The notes: generated by a model from the letters alone, not told the origin. Counted from the stretch's first letter, positions 26,826-35,261 are shown. The stretch: DNA of 64,000 nucleotides from Bradyrhizobium sp. 1(2017) (GCF_011602485.2 NZ_CP050022.2:992001-1056000); one strand, 5' to 3'. Program-made: numbers and translations.

Positions 26826-28226
26826 ATGACGATGAGGCCGGATCCCACCTTTCACGCATCGCCCAGGCTCGCGATGGAAGCGCCTGCGGAGAACTTTGCC
26901 TACACGTTGCTGCTCAGTCCGGATTTCTCAAAGCCGGATGCCCTCGCGGTCATCGACGTCAAGCCGGGATCGCCGACCTACAGCCAGATCGTCCACACCG
27001 TGACGATGCCCAACAAGGGCGACGAGTTTCATCATTTCGGCTGGAATGCCTGCTCCTCCGCCCTGTCGCCGCTCGCCGGACACGCCTTCATCGAACGACG
27101 CTATCTCATCATCCCCGGGCTGCGCTCGTCGCGCATCTACATCATCGACACCAAGCCCGATCCGACCCAGGCCAAGATTCACAAAATCATCGAGCCGGAG
27201 GAAGTCTTCAGGAAGACCGGCTACTCGCGGCCGCACACGATCCATTGCGGGCCGGACGGCATTTATGTGAGCACGCTGGGCGGCGGCGGTAAGGACGGCA
27301 CCAACGGACCTCCAGGCGTCTTCATCATGGATTGCGAGACGTTCGAGGTCCTGGGACGCTGGGAGATCGACCGTGGTCCGCAGACGCGGCACTATGATTT
27401 CTGGTGGAACCTGCCGCGCGATTACATGGTGTCGAGCGAATGGGCGCTGCCGCCGCAGTTCGAGAACGGGATCGTCCCGGAAGATCTGCTGTCGAACAAA
27501 TATGGCCATTGTCTCCACTTCTGGGATCTCCGCGCCCGGCGCAATGTGCAAACCATCGACCTCGGCGCCAATCATCAGATGGCGCTGGAGGTGCGACCCG
27601 CACACGATCCGGTTCGCGAATACGGCTTCGTCGGCGTCGTGGTCGACACCACCAACCTCGAAGCATCGATCTGGACCTGGTGGCGCGAGGGCGGAAAATT
27701 CCATGCCGAGAAGACGGCAACGATCCCGCCCGAGCCCGCGCCAAAGGAGAAGCTCCCGCCGCTGCTGCAGGGATTTGGCGCGGTGCCGCCGCTGGTGACC
27801 GACATCGACCTGTCGATGGATGACCGGTTTCTCTATGTCTCGTGCTGGGGCACGGGGGAAATGCGCCAGTACGACGTCAGTGATCCGCGCAAGCCGAAGC
27901 TCGCGGGCTCGGTCCACATCGGCGGCATCGCGCGCCGCACTCCGCATCCAAATGGCAAGGCCTTTGCGGCAGGGCCGCAGATGGTCGAGATCAGCCGCGA
28001 CGGCCGGCGCGTGTACTGGACCAATTCGCTCTATTCCACCTGGGACGATCAGTTCTATCCCGACGGGGTTCCGGGCGCGAAGGTCATGGCCAATGCCGGT
28101 CGCGACGGCGGTCTCAAGCTCGACAAGGATTATTTCGTGAGCTTCCCCGACGGATATCGTGCGCACCAGATCAGGCTCGAGGGCGGCGATTGTTCGACGG
28201 ACTCTTTTTGCTACCCGTCGGTCTAG
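26826..28226 (+). CDS. Selenium-binding protein 56 / methanethiol oxidase family
   Basis: A 466-residue protein with GGGAGG upstream of the ATG. It carries the SBP56 landmarks HHFGWNACSS, RSSRIYIIDTKPDPTQAKIHKIIEPEEV, GYSRPHTIHCGPDGIYVS, HYDFWWNLPRDYMVSSEWALPPQFENG, HCLHFWDLRARR, and LVTDIDLSMDDRFLYVSCWGTGEMRQYDV, all parts of a beta-propeller. Bacterial members oxidise methanethiol to formaldehyde, sulfide and peroxide with copper bound by histidines. The usual CSSC pair near residue 72 reads CSSA here, so the second cysteine is lost. No signal peptide is evident. Its end overlaps the next, membrane-protein gene. Confidence 0.9.
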   Translation: MTMRPDPTFHASPRLAMEAPAENFAYTLLLSPDFSKPDALAVIDVKPGSPTYSQIVHTVTMPNKGDEFHHFGWNACSSALSPLAGHAFIERRYLIIPGLRSSRIYIIDTKPDPTQAKIHKIIEPEEVFRKTGYSRPHTIHCGPDGIYVSTLGGGGKDGTNGPPGVFIMDCETFEVLGRWEIDRGPQTRHYDFWWNLPRDYMVSSEWALPPQFENGIVPEDLLSNKYGHCLHFWDLRARRNVQTIDLGANHQMALEVRPAHDPVREYGFVGVVVDTTNLEASIWTWWREGGKFHAEKTATIPPEPAPKEKLPPLLQGFGAVPPLVTDIDLSMDDRFLYVSCWGTGEMRQYDVSDPRKPKLAGSVHIGGIARRTPHPNGKAFAAGPQMVEISRDGRRVYWTNSLYSTWDDQFYPDGVPGAKVMANAGRDGGLKLDKDYFVSFPDGYRAHQIRLEGGDCSTDSFCYPSV

Positions 28227-28897
28227 ATTGGGGGCAGGCGAGCGCGGCGATTGGCTGGCTCTGGCTCGCTCTCGTTGCGAGCGGTCTCTACCACGGGATC
28301 AATCCGGGGATGGGATGGCCGCTCGCCGTTTCGGCCGGGCTCATGGACAAGAGCCCACGCGCGCTCTTCCGCGCGTTGTGGGCCCTGTCGGCCGGCCATC
28401 TCCTGGCAACGCTTCTCGTGCTGCTGCCATTCGCATTTCTGCTCGTGCTGGTCGAATGGCAGCGCCCAATCCAGATCAGCGCAAGCCTTCTCGTCGTCGG
28501 CTTCGGCGTCTATCGGTTGATCGCGCGGCGTCATCCCCGCGCACTGGCACGAATTCCACCGACGCAATTGGCGCTCTGGTCGTTTGCCGTCGCCATTGCC
28601 CACGGCGCCGCCTTGATGCTCGTGCCGATCTATCTCGGGCTCTGCAAGGCCTTCGAGCTCGATGCCGGCCATGAGGCGGCGGGCGCGCTGATGAAGGCGA
28701 GTCTCGCCATGGCGGTGCTGGTGTCCGTGGTGCACGTGATCGCCATGGTGGGGGCCGGCGGATGTCTGGCGTGGCTGGTCTACCGCCATCTGGGATTGAA
28801 GTTCGTCGCGCGAAGCTGGTTCAATCTGGATGCAGTTTGGGCGACCAGCCTCATTGTGGTCGGCGCGGTCGCGCTCGCCTTCAATCTTGCGAGCTGA
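28190..28897 (+). CDS. Integral membrane protein linked to the SBP56-family gene
   Basis: A 235-residue protein with about six hydrophobic helices (for example AIGWLWLALVASGLYHGINPGMGWPLAVSAGLM, LLATLLVLLPFAFLLVLVEW, LWSFAVAIAHGAALMLVPIYLGLC, VLVSVVHVIAMVGAGGCLAWLVY, ATSLIVVGAVALAFNL). Histidines recur inside or beside helices (SGLYHGINP, AGHLLAT, IAHGAA, VVHVIAM). The frame begins at a TTG inside the end of the SBP56-family gene, overlapping it by 37 bases, so translation is coupled. I do not recognise a named family; metal transport or delivery for the SBP56-type enzyme is a guess from context. Confidence 0.75.
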   Translation: MFDGLFLLPVGLDWGQASAAIGWLWLALVASGLYHGINPGMGWPLAVSAGLMDKSPRALFRALWALSAGHLLATLLVLLPFAFLLVLVEWQRPIQISASLLVVGFGVYRLIARRHPRALARIPPTQLALWSFAVAIAHGAALMLVPIYLGLCKAFELDAGHEAAGALMKASLAMAVLVSVVHVIAMVGAGGCLAWLVYRHLGLKFVARSWFNLDAVWATSLIVVGAVALAFNLAS

Positions 28898-28906
28898 CGG
28901 CGAGGC

Positions 28907-29599
28907 CTACCGCGCCAACGCCCACTCACCGATGATGCGGAAGCGAGCCTTCGCGTCGTCCTGCCTGAACAGTGCGAGGCGGTCGATCGCCAGCGTGTCG
29001 ACACGAAGCGACGCAAACCGGGTCCGCAGCATCTGAAGGATGGGTCCGCGGCGCTCTGAATCCAGTCGGCCGGTGAGGGTCATGTGGAAGCGGAATTCTT
29101 CCATCACATAGGGATAGCCCCAGCGGTCGAGATGGCCGCGCTGCCGTTCGGTGAGCTTCTCGGGTCTGCGCCGTGCACGGTCTTCCGCCGTCAGTGCAGC
29201 ACGGAACGAGTCGAAATCGCGGACGCAATCGGCGGCGAGCCCCTGGAGCGCATCGACCGGCTCGGCCGGAATGACGGCGATGAAGCCGCTGATGGAATCG
29301 ACGACCGGACGGATGACCGGGATCGGTCGCGCCGTCCCGGCGAAAACCGCGCAGGCCGCCGTGAGCTCGGCTTCCGTTCTGCCGGACGCGAGCGCCATTG
29401 GCGCCTTCAGCGTGGCGTGAAAGCCGTATTTGCGGGGATCGGCGCTGATATCGCGCCAGTCCGGCGCGACTTCCAGTGCCTGGCGCGGAAACGGCAGCTC
29501 GTCGCCGCGATAGGCATCGTAGCCGAGCAACTCGGCGCCGAAGCGGGAGAGCACGCTGTCGCTGTCTGCTGCAAAATAGATCGCGTAGCGGGGAATCAT
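28907..29599 (-). CDS. DUF1045 phosphonate-operon protein, 2H phosphoesterase-like
   Basis: A 230-residue protein of the DUF1045 family found in phn operons. Two His-x-Thr motifs, H61-A-T63 in YGFHATLKAP and H172-M-T174 in FRFHMTLTGR, are the catalytic pair of 2H phosphoesterases, which open cyclic phosphates or 2-prime,5-prime linkages. It is the last gene of a leftward operon headed by a Pho box (transferase, PhnM paralogue, this protein). No phnP is present in the locus, so this protein is a candidate for hydrolysing 5-phosphoribosyl 1,2-cyclic phosphate, the product of C-P lyase, to ribose 1,5-bisphosphate for PhnN. That role is inference. Confidence 0.85.
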   Translation of the reverse strand: MIPRYAIYFAADSDSVLSRFGAELLGYDAYRGDELPFPRQALEVAPDWRDISADPRKYGFHATLKAPMALASGRTEAELTAACAVFAGTARPIPVIRPVVDSISGFIAVIPAEPVDALQGLAADCVRDFDSFRAALTAEDRARRRPEKLTERQRGHLDRWGYPYVMEEFRFHMTLTGRLDSERRGPILQMLRTRFASLRVDTLAIDRLALFRQDDAKARFRIIGEWALAR

Positions 29600-29617
29600 G
29601 GCCCGAGCATAACCGGT

Positions 29618-30811
29618 TTATGCCGCGACGACAGCCTCGCGCGGCGCTGCCGCCGCGCTGAGCAGCCGTGTCGCATCGGTGAGATGCACGAGCTTGCCGC
29701 CTGATATCACCGCGATGAGCCGCGGCCGCAGCGATACGCTGTCGTCGACCAGCAGGATGTCGGCACGGCGTCCCTCGGCGAGCACGCCGCGATCTGCGAG
29801 GCCGGTGGCACGCGCTGGACCGGCCGACACCAGGTTCCAGGCTTCCGTCAGCGGCAGCACATCGTCGGCGGCGAGGCGGAATGCGGCGAGCAGCTGTGCA
29901 GGATAGTAATAGTCCGACGCCAGCACCGAGCAGAGGCCCTTGGCGATCATGTCCGCCGCCCTGGTCCAGCCGGTGTGGCTGCCGCCGCGCACGACGTTGG
30001 GCGCGCCGTAGACGATGGCGTCGCCATGACTTGCCGCCGCGCGCGCCGTCTCCTCGTTGATCGGAAACTCCGCGATCAATGCGCCGAGCTCGCGAAACTC
30101 CTGGCGCATCGCCGGCGTCGCATCGTCGTGCGAAAGCATCCGCACCTCGGCCGTGCGCGCCGCCGCGGCCAGCCGCGACACGGAAGCGGTTACCTCGTCA
30201 GCGCGCGAGACCACGCGGTCGACCAGCCGATCGAAATCCTCGCTCGAAAGGCCGGTGCGCTCGACCATGCGGTTGCGCTTGCGGGGCTTGGCCATGTCGG
30301 CAACGGTACCGTCCATGTGGTCGTTGAAGGCGAACAGGTCGACACGGCCGTCGGAGAGCCACTGGCTGATGTCGCTCTCGGCGTCGAGATTGTAGGTCTC
30401 GTGGCGCAGGTGGAAGCGGGTGTCGGCGGCGAATTGCGGGCGCTGCCGCTCGATCGCCTCCATCAGGCCGCGCGCATTGTCGGCGCTGCGCAGGCCCGGC
30501 TCCCAAGAGCAGGTCGTGGCATGGAAGACGGTGGTGATGCCGTTGCTGATGGCCTGACGGTCACTGTCGGCGAGCGCGACGTCGATCGGAAAGTCGACGC
30601 CGGCGCGCGGCATCATTTGCCGCTCGAAGGCATCGCCATGCAGATCGACGATACCGGGCAGCACGAGCAGGTTGCGCGCATCGATCGCGAGCCGCGTGCG
30701 GCCGCGAGAGGCATCGACCTGCGCGATGTCCGTTCCGGACACGAGCAGCGAGGTTTCGACGAGCTCGGTGCCGATCAGGGTCCGGCCGCCTTCGAGGAAT
30801 ATGTCTGTCAC
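29618..30811 (-). CDS. phnM: PhnM-like amidohydrolase, second paralogue
   Basis: A 397-residue amidohydrolase-fold protein of the PhnM family (ribosyl-phosphonate triphosphate diphosphatase). The metal motif reads LHGD (H58, D60), followed by [33 protein letters not shown], the metal ligands SHDDATP and [12 protein letters not shown], and [10 protein letters not shown]. It is clearly diverged from the PhnM encoded at 40815-41972 (LHTD, SLRVWRED, IPSSLL). Its start overlaps the upstream transferase gene by four bases. It may handle a different ribosyl or nucleotide derivative than the main PhnM. Confidence 0.88.
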   Translation of the reverse strand: MTDIFLEGGRTLIGTELVETSLLVSGTDIAQVDASRGRTRLAIDARNLLVLPGIVDLHGDAFERQMMPRAGVDFPIDVALADSDRQAISNGITTVFHATTCSWEPGLRSADNARGLMEAIERQRPQFAADTRFHLRHETYNLDAESDISQWLSDGRVDLFAFNDHMDGTVADMAKPRKRNRMVERTGLSSEDFDRLVDRVVSRADEVTASVSRLAAAARTAEVRMLSHDDATPAMRQEFRELGALIAEFPINEETARAAASHGDAIVYGAPNVVRGGSHTGWTRAADMIAKGLCSVLASDYYYPAQLLAAFRLAADDVLPLTEAWNLVSAGPARATGLADRGVLAEGRRADILLVDDSVSLRPRLIAVISGGKLVHLTDATRLLSAAAAPREAVVAA

Positions 30812-31467
30812 GCGACCGCGTTTCGTTTGCTGGTTGTGGAGCTCGCCCGTGCTTCGTATGTCGCCAGGAAATCTTCAATCCCGAGCTTGCGGAAATCGGG
30901 CAGCGCCTCGCGCAATTTGTCGTGATCCCAATCCCACCAGGCAAGCTTCGCGAGCCGTCCGGAGATCTCCTCGGAGAACCGCCGCCGCACGATGCGGGCC
31001 GGATTGCCGGCGACGATGGTGTAGGCCGGCACGTCCTTGGTGACGATGGCGCCGGCCGCGATCACCGCGCCGGTGCCGATGCTGCGGCCCGGCAGCACGA
31101 TCGCGCCATGACCGATCCAGACGTCGTGCCCGATATGGACGTGATGCTGGCGCCGCCAGTCGAAGAATTCAGCGTCGTCGCTCTCGCCTTCGAAATAGGC
31201 GCTGGAGCGGTAGGTGAAATGCGCCTGGGTCGCGCGATGCATCGGATGATTGCCCGGATTGATGCGCGTCATCGCCGCGATCGAGCAGAATTTTCCGATG
31301 GTGGTGTAGGTGATCTGCGCATCATTCACGACATAGGAGTAGTCGCCCATCGTGACTTCGTTCAGGATGGTGCGCGCGCCGACCTCGGTGTAGGCGCCGA
31401 GCTTGATATCGTGCAGCTTCGCTGTGGGATCGATGGTCGGTTGCACCGAGAGCGTCTTGCCGGCCAT
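30808..31467 (-). CDS. Phosphonate-associated hexapeptide-repeat transferase
   Basis: A 219-residue left-handed beta-helix protein of the group annotated as phosphonate metabolism transferase, close to the chloramphenicol/xenobiotic acetyltransferases. Hexapeptide repeats run through residues 10-160 ([53 protein letters not shown], then [54 protein letters not shown]). The GHDVWIG and catalytic-type histidine (NHPMH) are conserved. It likely acetylates an aminoalkylphosphonate or a sugar intermediate, a part played by the unrelated PhnO elsewhere. First gene of the leftward operon, 41 bases downstream of a Pho box. Confidence 0.85.
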   Translation of the reverse strand: MAGKTLSVQPTIDPTAKLHDIKLGAYTEVGARTILNEVTMGDYSYVVNDAQITYTTIGKFCSIAAMTRINPGNHPMHRATQAHFTYRSSAYFEGESDDAEFFDWRRQHHVHIGHDVWIGHGAIVLPGRSIGTGAVIAAGAIVTKDVPAYTIVAGNPARIVRRRFSEEISGRLAKLAWWDWDHDKLREALPDFRKLGIEDFLATYEARASSTTSKRNAVA

Positions 31468-31508
31468 GTTGCATCCGTAATCAAGGGCGGGCGTTTCTCT
31501 TCGAGCGG

Positions 31509-31541
31509 CTTGATGACGATGTCATGACAAGATGATGACAG
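31509..31541 (-). promoter_or_regulatory. Pho box for the leftward transferase-phnM-DUF1045 operon
   Basis: Read on the minus strand, three heptamers CTGTCAT, TTGTCAT and TCGTCAT recur at exact 11-base spacing. The PhoB-binding consensus is two CTGTCAT-type heptamers separated by four bases; the first two units here match in 13 of 14 heptamer positions. The array is upstream of the transferase gene start at 31467, so this operon should be induced by phosphate starvation. Confidence 0.85.
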
Positions 31542-31578
31542 TGGAGGAGGTGTGCAGGATCGCCGCACCGCAATCGCC

Positions 31579-31596
31579 GTGTCACACAAGTGTCAA
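31579..31596 (+). promoter_or_regulatory. Pho box for phnC operon
   Basis: On the plus strand GTGTCAC and GTGTCAA are separated by four bases, giving TGTCA cores 11 bases apart as in PhoB-binding sites. It ends 44 bases before the phnC start and points toward phnC. Together with the leftward array 38 bases away it makes a divergent phosphate-controlled promoter region. Confidence 0.75.
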
Positions 31597-31639
31597 GCGC
31601 CGGCGTTAGCTGGTGGGCCCAGCTATTCTGGAGCTCTGC

Positions 31640-32449
31640 ATGCTGGTGGTGGAAGGTCTGACGTGCCGCTTTGGCGCAAAAGCCGCGGTGGACGACGCTT
31701 CGTTTCAAATCTCTCCCGGCGGCTTCGTCGGTGTCATCGGCCGTTCCGGAGCCGGCAAATCGACGCTGCTCCGGACCATCAACCGCCTGGTGACGCCGAC
31801 CCAGGGCAAGATCCTGTTCGACGGCCTCGACGTCACCGCGCTGCGCGGCAAGGAGCTGCGCCAGTGGCGGGCGCGCTCGGCGATGATCTTCCAGCAGTTC
31901 AACCTGGTCGGCCGGCTCGATGTTCTCACCAACGTCCTGATGGGGCGGCTCGCCACGATGCCGGCCTGGCGCTCGCTGTCGCAGATCTGGCCCGAGCAGG
32001 ACAAGGCGCTGGCAATGTCGGCGCTGGAGCAGTTCGACATCGCCTCGCTCGCCGCTCAGCGCGCCGACCAGCTCTCGGGCGGTCAGCAGCAGCGCGTCGC
32101 GATCGCGCGCGCCCTGGTGCAGCAGCCCGACATCATCCTCGCCGACGAGCCGATCGCCTCGCTCGATCCGCGCAACACCAAGATCGTGATGGATGCGCTG
32201 CTGCGGATCAACAAGCATTTCGGCATCACCGTGCTCTGCAATCTGCATTCGCTGGATCTGGCGCGCACTTATTGCGACCGCCTGATCGGCATGGCCGCGG
32301 GCCGCGTGGTGTTCGACGGAGCGCCGTCCGCGCTGACCGACCGCGTGGCGCGCGATCTCTACGATCTCGAAGCCGCCGACGTCGTGGGCGGTGGGCCTGT
32401 CCCGGCGCCCGAGGGCGTTCCGGCACTTGGAACGGCGGCGGCCGCCTGA
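31640..32449 (+). CDS. phnC: Phosphonate ABC transporter, ATP-binding protein
   Basis: The start at 31640 has GGAG upstream and yields 269 residues. The ABC elements are Walker [10 protein letters not shown] (about residues 34-42), Q-loop [21 protein letters not shown] (a PhnC-specific segment), signature LSGGQQQR, Walker B IILADEP and the switch histidine in CNLHSLDLA. It powers import of alkylphosphonates across the inner membrane with PhnD and the two PhnE permeases encoded next. First gene of a Pho-box-controlled operon. The alanine- and proline-rich last 25 residues are an extension relative to the E. coli protein. Confidence 0.96.
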   Translation: MLVVEGLTCRFGAKAAVDDASFQISPGGFVGVIGRSGAGKSTLLRTINRLVTPTQGKILFDGLDVTALRGKELRQWRARSAMIFQQFNLVGRLDVLTNVLMGRLATMPAWRSLSQIWPEQDKALAMSALEQFDIASLAAQRADQLSGGQQQRVAIARALVQQPDIILADEPIASLDPRNTKIVMDALLRINKHFGITVLCNLHSLDLARTYCDRLIGMAAGRVVFDGAPSALTDRVARDLYDLEAADVVGGGPVPAPEGVPALGTAAAA

Positions 32450-32512
32450 GCCGCGCCTGTTGAGTTGCAAGTTTTTGCGTCACCGACCCCAACTGATGAG
32501 GAAGAGGGTATC

Positions 32513-33448
32513 ATGATCACTCGCAGACTAGTCCTCGCCGGCGCCGCTGCGCTCGCTTTCACCGCCTCCGCCTCGGCAAACGACTGGAAGGCCAAATATC
32601 CCGAGCTGACCTTCGCGGTCGTCCCCGCCGAGAACGCATCCGGCGTCACCGAGCGCTGGGCGCCGTTTGTGAGCTATCTCTCCAAGGAACTGGGCGTGAA
32701 GGTCACGCTGCGCATCGCCAACGACTACGCCGCCGTCATCGAAGGCCAGCGCGCCGGCAACATCCAGATCGCGAGCTATGGCTCGGCCTCGTTCGCCCGC
32801 GCCCGCCTGACCGGCGTCAAGACCGACGCCTTCGCCAACGACATCAACGCCGACGGCTCGACCGGCTATTACTCGGTGTTCTTCGTCAAGGCGAGCAGCG
32901 CCTACAAGAAGGTCGACGACCTCAAGGGCAAGAACCTCGGCCTCGTCGACCCGAACTCGACCTCCGGCAACAACGTGCCGCGCTTCGAGCTCGACAAGAT
33001 GGGCATCCACGACGCCGACACCTATTTCAGCAAGGTCGTCTTCACCGGCAGCCATGAGAACGCGATGCTCGCGCTCTCGCAGGGCACGGTCGACGTCGCC
33101 GCCAACCAGTGGACCAGCGACGACGATTCCACGCTGGCGCAGATGCTGACCAAGGGCATGCTGAAGAATGCCGACGGATCGGCGATGAAGAAGGACGATT
33201 TCCGCATCATCCACAAGTCGGCGCCGATCATCAACGGCCCCTATGCCTACAACTCCGACCTGCCGGAAGACGCCAAGGCCGCCATCGCGAAGGCGTTCTT
33301 CGACGCGCCGGCCAAGGACAAGGCGGCGTTCGACCGTCTCTCCGACGGCCAGAAGAAGGGCTTCCATGCCGCGACCACCAAGGACTGGGACGGCACGATC
33401 GAGCTGATCAAGTTCGTCGACGCGCTCCGCAAGAAGAAGGCGTCCTGA
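32513..33448 (+). CDS. phnD: Phosphonate ABC transporter, substrate-binding protein
   Basis: The start at 32513 has GAGGG five bases upstream and gives 311 residues beginning with a signal peptide (MITRRLVLAGAAALAFTASASA). The mature protein shows the PhnD/PBP-like pattern: LTFAVVPAENASGVTERWAPFVSYLSKELGVKVTLRIANDYAAVIEGQRAGNIQIASYG, then KGKNLGLVDPNSTSGNNVPRFELDKMGI with the phosphonate-binding S-T-S-G-N loop, and FTGSHENAMLALSQGTVDVAANQW. It binds phosphonates in the periplasm and delivers them to PhnCE. A strong stem-loop follows the gene and probably sets a higher yield of PhnD than of the permeases. Confidence 0.96.
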   Translation: MITRRLVLAGAAALAFTASASANDWKAKYPELTFAVVPAENASGVTERWAPFVSYLSKELGVKVTLRIANDYAAVIEGQRAGNIQIASYGSASFARARLTGVKTDAFANDINADGSTGYYSVFFVKASSAYKKVDDLKGKNLGLVDPNSTSGNNVPRFELDKMGIHDADTYFSKVVFTGSHENAMLALSQGTVDVAANQWTSDDDSTLAQMLTKGMLKNADGSAMKKDDFRIIHKSAPIINGPYAYNSDLPEDAKAAIAKAFFDAPAKDKAAFDRLSDGQKKGFHAATTKDWDGTIELIKFVDALRKKKAS

Positions 33449-33466
33449 TCTCAGGGCGAGGCAACT

Positions 33467-33502
33467 GGAGCCGGGTCGATGGACCCGGCTCCTTCTCTTT
33501 TC
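33467..33502 (+). terminator. Intra-operon stem-loop between phnD and phnE
   Basis: GGAGCCGGGTC and GACCCGGCTCC are perfect 11-bp inverted arms around a 4-base loop, followed by the pyrimidine tract TTCTCTTTTC. This is a rho-independent terminator placed between the binding-protein gene and the first permease gene. A leaky terminator here would let most transcripts end after phnD, the usual stoichiometry of ABC importers. It could instead protect the phnD 3-prime end. Confidence 0.75.
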
Positions 33503-33523
33503 TACGGGCCAATTCCTGACAAG

Positions 33524-34408
33524 ATGACCGTCGCGGTTTCGATTCTTCCCGAGCAGCAGCTTGCCGCGCTCAACGCCGCCTATCGCCAGGCGGTCGCACG
33601 CAGGCGATGGCGCCTCCTGCTGGGAGCCGTAATCTTTGCCGCCGCGCTGGCTCTCGCCGCGGTCGGCGCCGAGGTGAACCTGCGCACGCTGTTCACCTAT
33701 TTCGGCAATTTCGTCAGCTATTTCGATCGCATCCTCACGCTCGACAGCGGCCAACGGGTCTGGACCGATGTCGGCGAATGGCTGTGGGGCTGGCGCAAAT
33801 GGCTGAAGATGCTGGGCGAGACGCTGCTGATCTCCTATGTCGGCACGCTGATCGGCGCAACCCTTGCCTTTATCCTCAACTTCTTCGCGGCCGACAACAC
33901 CTCACCCGCGCCCTGGTTGCGCTTCGTCGTGCGGCGCCTGCTCGAATTCGCCCGCACCGTTCCCGGCATCGTCTTCGCGCTGGTCTTCGTCATCGCCTTC
34001 GGGCTCGGTCCGATGGCGGGCGTGCTGGCGATCGCGATCCATTCCACCGGTGCGCTCGGCAAGCTGTTCTCGGAGATCGTCGAGAATGCCGACATGAAGC
34101 CGGTCGAGGGCATCCGCTCTACCGGCGCGAGCTGGCTATCCTGCATGCGATTCGCCGTGGTGCCGCAGGTGACCGCGGGTTATGCCAGCTACGCGCTGCT
34201 GCGCTTTGAGATCAATGTCCGGGAGGCCTCCGTGATGGGCTTCGTCGGTGCCGGCGGCATCGGCCAGGAGCTCGTCGTCGCCATCCGCAAGTTCTATTAC
34301 TCCGACGTCAGCGCGATCCTGCTCACCATCATCGTCACGGTCTTCATCATCGATATCACCACCGGCTGGCTGCGCGGCCGCCTGTTCGGCATGGAGGCGC
34401 GGACGTGA
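33524..34408 (+). CDS. phnE: Phosphonate ABC transporter permease, first PhnE
   Basis: The start at 33524 (MTVAVSILPEQQLAAL) gives 294 residues; a longer frame from 33479 would begin inside the terminator stem and is unlikely. After an N-terminal helix (about residues 25-47) it has the BPD-type permease core: LGETLLISYVGTLIGATLAFILNFFAA, RTVPGIVFALVFVIAFGLGPMAGVLAIAIHSTGALGKLFSEIVENAD and the cytoplasmic coupling EAA-like loop, then EINVREASVMGFVGAGGIGQEL, the PhnE signature. It forms a heterodimer with the next gene product. The stop overlaps the start of the second phnE by four bases. Confidence 0.95.
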   Translation: MTVAVSILPEQQLAALNAAYRQAVARRRWRLLLGAVIFAAALALAAVGAEVNLRTLFTYFGNFVSYFDRILTLDSGQRVWTDVGEWLWGWRKWLKMLGETLLISYVGTLIGATLAFILNFFAADNTSPAPWLRFVVRRLLEFARTVPGIVFALVFVIAFGLGPMAGVLAIAIHSTGALGKLFSEIVENADMKPVEGIRSTGASWLSCMRFAVVPQVTAGYASYALLRFEINVREASVMGFVGAGGIGQELVVAIRKFYYSDVSAILLTIIVTVFIIDITTGWLRGRLFGMEART

Positions 34409-35250
34409 CGCCGCAAGACGTCGACACGCGCGAGATCCGCGCGCGCTACCCCGATGTGTTCGACCGGCCGGCCTCGGCGCGGCTGGCAATGCCGGCGATG
34501 ATCGTCGCGGCGTTCGCGATCCTGATCTATGGCCTGGTCGATCTCGACTTCTCGCCGTCGCGCTTCTTCGCCGGCCTGAGCCAGCTCGGCTGGATCAGCC
34601 TGATGATGATCCCGCCCGATCCCGGCTCCTCGCTGCCGGTCTATCTGAAGGCTCTGGGCGAGACGTTGTCGATCGCGCTGCTCGGCACGACGGTGGCGGC
34701 GCTGTTTGCGCTGCCGGTCAGCTTGCTCGCCGCGCGCAACATCGTGCCGTCGAACATCCTGCGCTTCCCGGTGCGCCGGTTCCTCGATTCGATCCGCGGC
34801 GTCGATACGCTGATCTGGGCGCTGGTGTGGATCAACGTGGTCGGGCTCGGCCCCTTCGCCGGCGTGCTCGCCATCGCGGTGTCGGATTTCGGCGCCTTCG
34901 GAAAACTGTTCTCGGAGGCGATCGAGAGCGCCGACCAGAAGCAGGTCGAAGGCATCCGCGCCTCGGGCGGCAGCGCGTTGCACGAGATCCGCTTCGGCCT
35001 GTTGCCGCAGGTCCTGCCTGTCATCGCCGGCCAGGTGCTTTACTTCATCGAATCCAACACCCGCTCGGCCACCATCATCGGCATCGTCGGTGCCGGCGGC
35101 ATCGGCCTCCAGCTCGCCGAGCAGATCCGCGTGCTGGAATGGCAGAAAGTGTCGTTCCTGATCCTGATGATCCTGGTCGCGGTCGCCGCGATCGATTTCA
35201 TCTCGGGCAAGCTGCGCTTTGCCATCATTGGGCGAAGGGCTGTGGCCTAA
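34405..35250 (+). CDS. phnE: Phosphonate ABC transporter permease, second PhnE
   Basis: A 281-residue permease paralogous to the one before it, with which it is translationally coupled. Core segments are LGETLSIALLGTTVAALFALPVSLLAARNI, SIRGVDTLIWALVWINVVGLGPFAGVLAIAVSDFGAFGKLFSEAIESADQKQVEGIRASGGS (the EAA loop) and YFIESNTRSATIIGIVGAGGIGLQLAEQIR. Duplicated phnE genes are common in alphaproteobacteria and replace the PhnE homodimer of E. coli. It is the last gene of the transporter operon; a palindromic repeat follows. Confidence 0.95.
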   Translation: MTPQDVDTREIRARYPDVFDRPASARLAMPAMIVAAFAILIYGLVDLDFSPSRFFAGLSQLGWISLMMIPPDPGSSLPVYLKALGETLSIALLGTTVAALFALPVSLLAARNIVPSNILRFPVRRFLDSIRGVDTLIWALVWINVVGLGPFAGVLAIAVSDFGAFGKLFSEAIESADQKQVEGIRASGGSALHEIRFGLLPQVLPVIAGQVLYFIESNTRSATIIGIVGAGGIGLQLAEQIRVLEWQKVSFLILMILVAVAAIDFISGKLRFAIIGRRAVA

Positions 35251-35261
35251 TCACAGCTGCT

